Assembly: GCA_037134755.1 (NCBI GenBank)
Contig: JBAXLO010000106.1
Coordinates: 1-15,272 of the forward strand
DNA length: 15,272 nt
DNA from: JBAXLO01 sp037134755
Lineage (GTDB): Bacteria; Bacteroidota; Bacteroidia; Bacteroidales; JACABE01
Direction: 5' to 3'
Position numbers and translations under genes: made by a program. This document shows, in pieces, positions 13,599 to 15,272 of the stretch. The notes under the pieces are model-generated. The model made no database searches. It saw only the letters and a list, made by a program, of their open reading frames with translations, and had not been told where the DNA came from. Within the stretch, counting starts at the first letter, position 1; each line of letters begins with the position of its first letter.

Positions 13599-15122
13599 TT
13601 GGACATATACTCAAGAAAAAAGCGTTGGAAGTGGATACTGTTTCTTTGTGCAATAGTTATTGTAACCCTTTCGCTATGGTACACCAGCACGCTTGTTAAG
13701 AAGATTGCCCGTGACGAACGCAACAAAGTAAAGATTTGGGCCGAAGCCATTCAACGCAAAGCTAATCTTGTTAATTATACTAATATCTTCTTTGATAAAA
13801 TAAAGATTGAAGAGCGTAAAAGAGTAGAATTATGGTCGGAGGCGTATCAACGCTTAATGAATTCGGAGAATAACGGTGCTAATGTTGATCTAACTTTTTA
13901 TTTGCAGATAATTTCCGGTAATACGAACATCCCTGTTATTGTTACTGATAAAGATTTTGTGATTAGTCTTTCCAGAAATATAGATAATGCTGACACAAGT
14001 AAGATTAAAGAAGGAAAAGTACTTGAAGGTGAATTAAAGGAAGAGTTCTCAAAGTTTCCACCGATAAGATACAGTGAGTTTAACGTGGTATCCTATCTCT
14101 TTTACAAGGAATCAAAGCTATATACCGAACTTAGGGATGTATTAAATGATTTGGTGAAATCATTTTTCTCTGAAGTTGTGGATAATTCTATGTCAGTACC
14201 AGTAATAGTTACCGATAGTAATCAGCGAACGATAATATCTTCAGGTAATATTGATAAGAATAAGTTGCAGGATACTATTCAAATGAAGCGTATTCTTCAT
14301 GAGATGGCTTCACAGAATACTCCTATTGAAGTTGATCTGGCAGGGACAGGTAAGAAATATATCTATTATGAAGATTCTTTTCTTTTAACACAGTTAAAGT
14401 ACTATCCTTACGTACAGTTGATGATTATAGGAATCTTTTTATTGATCTCTTATTTCTTGTTCAGCACTGCAAGAAAGTCGGAGCAGAATCAAGTGTGGTT
14501 GGGTATGTCAAAAGAAACCGCACATCAGTTAGGGACGCCTCTTTCGTCAATTATTGCTTGGGCAGAACTCCTTAAATTAAGAGGTATAGAGACTTCAATA
14601 ACTGATGAGATTGATAAAGATATTCAAAGACTAGATACAATTACTCAACGTTTCTCAAAAATTGGTTCGGAACCTGAACTAACTAAACAAAACATAGTTG
14701 AAGTGGTGAAAGGTGCTGTCCTTTATCTTAAAACTCGTTCTCCAAAGAGTGTAAATTATATTATAAACCTTCCGGAAAACAAAGAAATAATCATTCCTTT
14801 AAATGTACATCTATTTGAATGGGTTATAGAGAACATTTGCAAGAATGCAATTGATGCAATGGGTGGTGTGGGAGAAATAAGACTAGATATGTTTGAAGAT
14901 GACAAGTTTATTTACATAGATATAAGTGATACAGGCAAAGGAATTACTAAATCTCATTTCAAAACCATCTTTAATCCCGGTTATACCTCTAAAAAAAGAG
15001 GTTGGGGATTAGGATTATCGTTATCAAAACGTATCATAAAAGAATATCACTCCGGTAAAATCTTCGTAAAAACATCTGTACTTAACAAAGGAACTACTTT
15101 TAGGATAATGCTGAAGATTTAA
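13599..15122 (+). CDS. Membrane sensor histidine kinase with duplicated sensor segment
   Basis: This 507-residue sensor kinase has membrane helices at about 12-30 and 271-289 bracketing an extracytoplasmic region of about 240 residues. It then has a kinase core with the H-box ETAHQLGTPLSSI (phosphoacceptor H309), N-box ENICKNAIDAM (411-421), D-box DISDTGKGI (441-449) and G-box GWGLGLSLSKRII (468-480). All catalytic boxes are intact. The extracytoplasmic part looks internally duplicated: DERNKVKIWAEAIQR (39-53) resembles IEERKRVELWSEAYQR (70-85), and PVIVTDKDFVISL (112-124) resembles PVIVTDSNQRTIIS (201-214). The start is TTG: an in-frame TAA lies 21 bases upstream and no ATG follows until residue 87, well past the first helix. 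MDIYSRKKRWKW is also the type of N-terminus I expect for this Bacteroidota kinase group. No response regulator is in the window; the signal is unknown. Confidence 0.9.
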   Translation: MDIYSRKKRWKWILFLCAIVIVTLSLWYTSTLVKKIARDERNKVKIWAEAIQRKANLVNYTNIFFDKIKIEERKRVELWSEAYQRLMNSENNGANVDLTFYLQIISGNTNIPVIVTDKDFVISLSRNIDNADTSKIKEGKVLEGELKEEFSKFPPIRYSEFNVVSYLFYKESKLYTELRDVLNDLVKSFFSEVVDNSMSVPVIVTDSNQRTIISSGNIDKNKLQDTIQMKRILHEMASQNTPIEVDLAGTGKKYIYYEDSFLLTQLKYYPYVQLMIIGIFLLISYFLFSTARKSEQNQVWLGMSKETAHQLGTPLSSIIAWAELLKLRGIETSITDEIDKDIQRLDTITQRFSKIGSEPELTKQNIVEVVKGAVLYLKTRSPKSVNYIINLPENKEIIIPLNVHLFEWVIENICKNAIDAMGGVGEIRLDMFEDDKFIYIDISDTGKGITKSHFKTIFNPGYTSKKRGWGLGLSLSKRIIKEYHSGKIFVKTSVLNKGTTFRIMLKI

Positions 15123-15272
15123 TTATGAATTATGAATTATGAATTATAAATTATAAGTGTGAAGTACTTTAAGCTAATAATATGCCGTAATTTATCAAGA
15201 AATTTATCATAGTTTAGATAAACCTTTTAATTTATCATTTAAAATAGTAAAAAAACATTCATAATTCATAAT
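15122..15272. repeat. Short ATTATGA tandem repeat with inverted copy at the window edge
   Basis: Directly after the kinase stop, ATTATGA is repeated three to four times (15122-15146). The last 16 bases of the window (15257-15272) are the exact reverse complement of 15122-15137. Between them are an AAGTACTTTAAG copy (15162-15173) and three AATTTATCA copies near 15190, 15202 and 15230. A small hairpin, TTTATC with GATAAA, is at 15203-15222. The inverted copy may continue beyond the window. Confidence 0.55.

Overview
The window is AT-rich bacterial DNA that reads as a Bacteroidota chromosome segment, most likely Bacteroidales or a relative. The signs are a type IX secretion (T9SS) C-terminal sorting domain, repeated Bacteroidota-type promoter elements (TAnnTTTG, sometimes with TTTG about 20 bases upstream), A/T-rich leaders without a Shine-Dalgarno sequence, and a histidine kinase of a form familiar from this phylum. 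I see no rRNA, tRNA, CRISPR array, transposase or phage gene. Most of the window is housekeeping and transport genes in separate transcription units. The less ordinary content lies between and beside them.

Layout. At 1-162 there is a GC-rich block of three imperfect 41-42 bp direct repeats. At 323-1489 (+) is a secreted seven-repeat Asp-box propeller protein with a T9SS sorting domain. A bidirectional terminator at 1531-1554 separates it from the convergent dipeptidase pepD (1628-3088, -). pepD is divergent from mqnA (3319-4068, +), chorismate dehydratase of the futalosine menaquinone pathway; its true start is 36 bases downstream of the longest open frame because its promoter lies in between. 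At 4246-8715 (+) are four same-strand genes: a MarR regulator, an EmrA-like adaptor, an EmrB/QacA-like MFS pump and a TolC-like outer-membrane factor. Together they form a complete tripartite drug-efflux system with its own regulator.

Downstream of the efflux operon and its probable terminator is a minisatellite of thirteen 21-bp units (8818-9090). Its better-preserved units are individually self-complementary. It ends directly against a 49-codon ORF (9106-9255) whose translation aligns without gaps to the C-terminal part of the sorting domain of the protein at 323-1489, so it looks like a relic of a lost T9SS cargo gene. On the minus strand follow pheT (9339-11810, phenylalanyl-tRNA synthetase beta) and a small membrane protein with a Cys/His/Met-rich tail (12036-12419), each with its own hairpin terminator. 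On the plus strand are udk (12783-13394, uridine kinase) and a membrane histidine kinase (13599-15122) with a TTG start and an internally duplicated extracytoplasmic part. The window closes with a short tandem repeat and its inverted copy (15122-15272).

The clear functional system is the regulated MarR-EmrAB-TolC efflux unit. The best candidates for something undescribed are the 21-bp palindromic array abutting the sorting-domain relic, the Cys/His/Met-rich membrane protein, and the kinase with duplicated sensor segments. All functional statements are from reading the sequence by eye; no database search was run.
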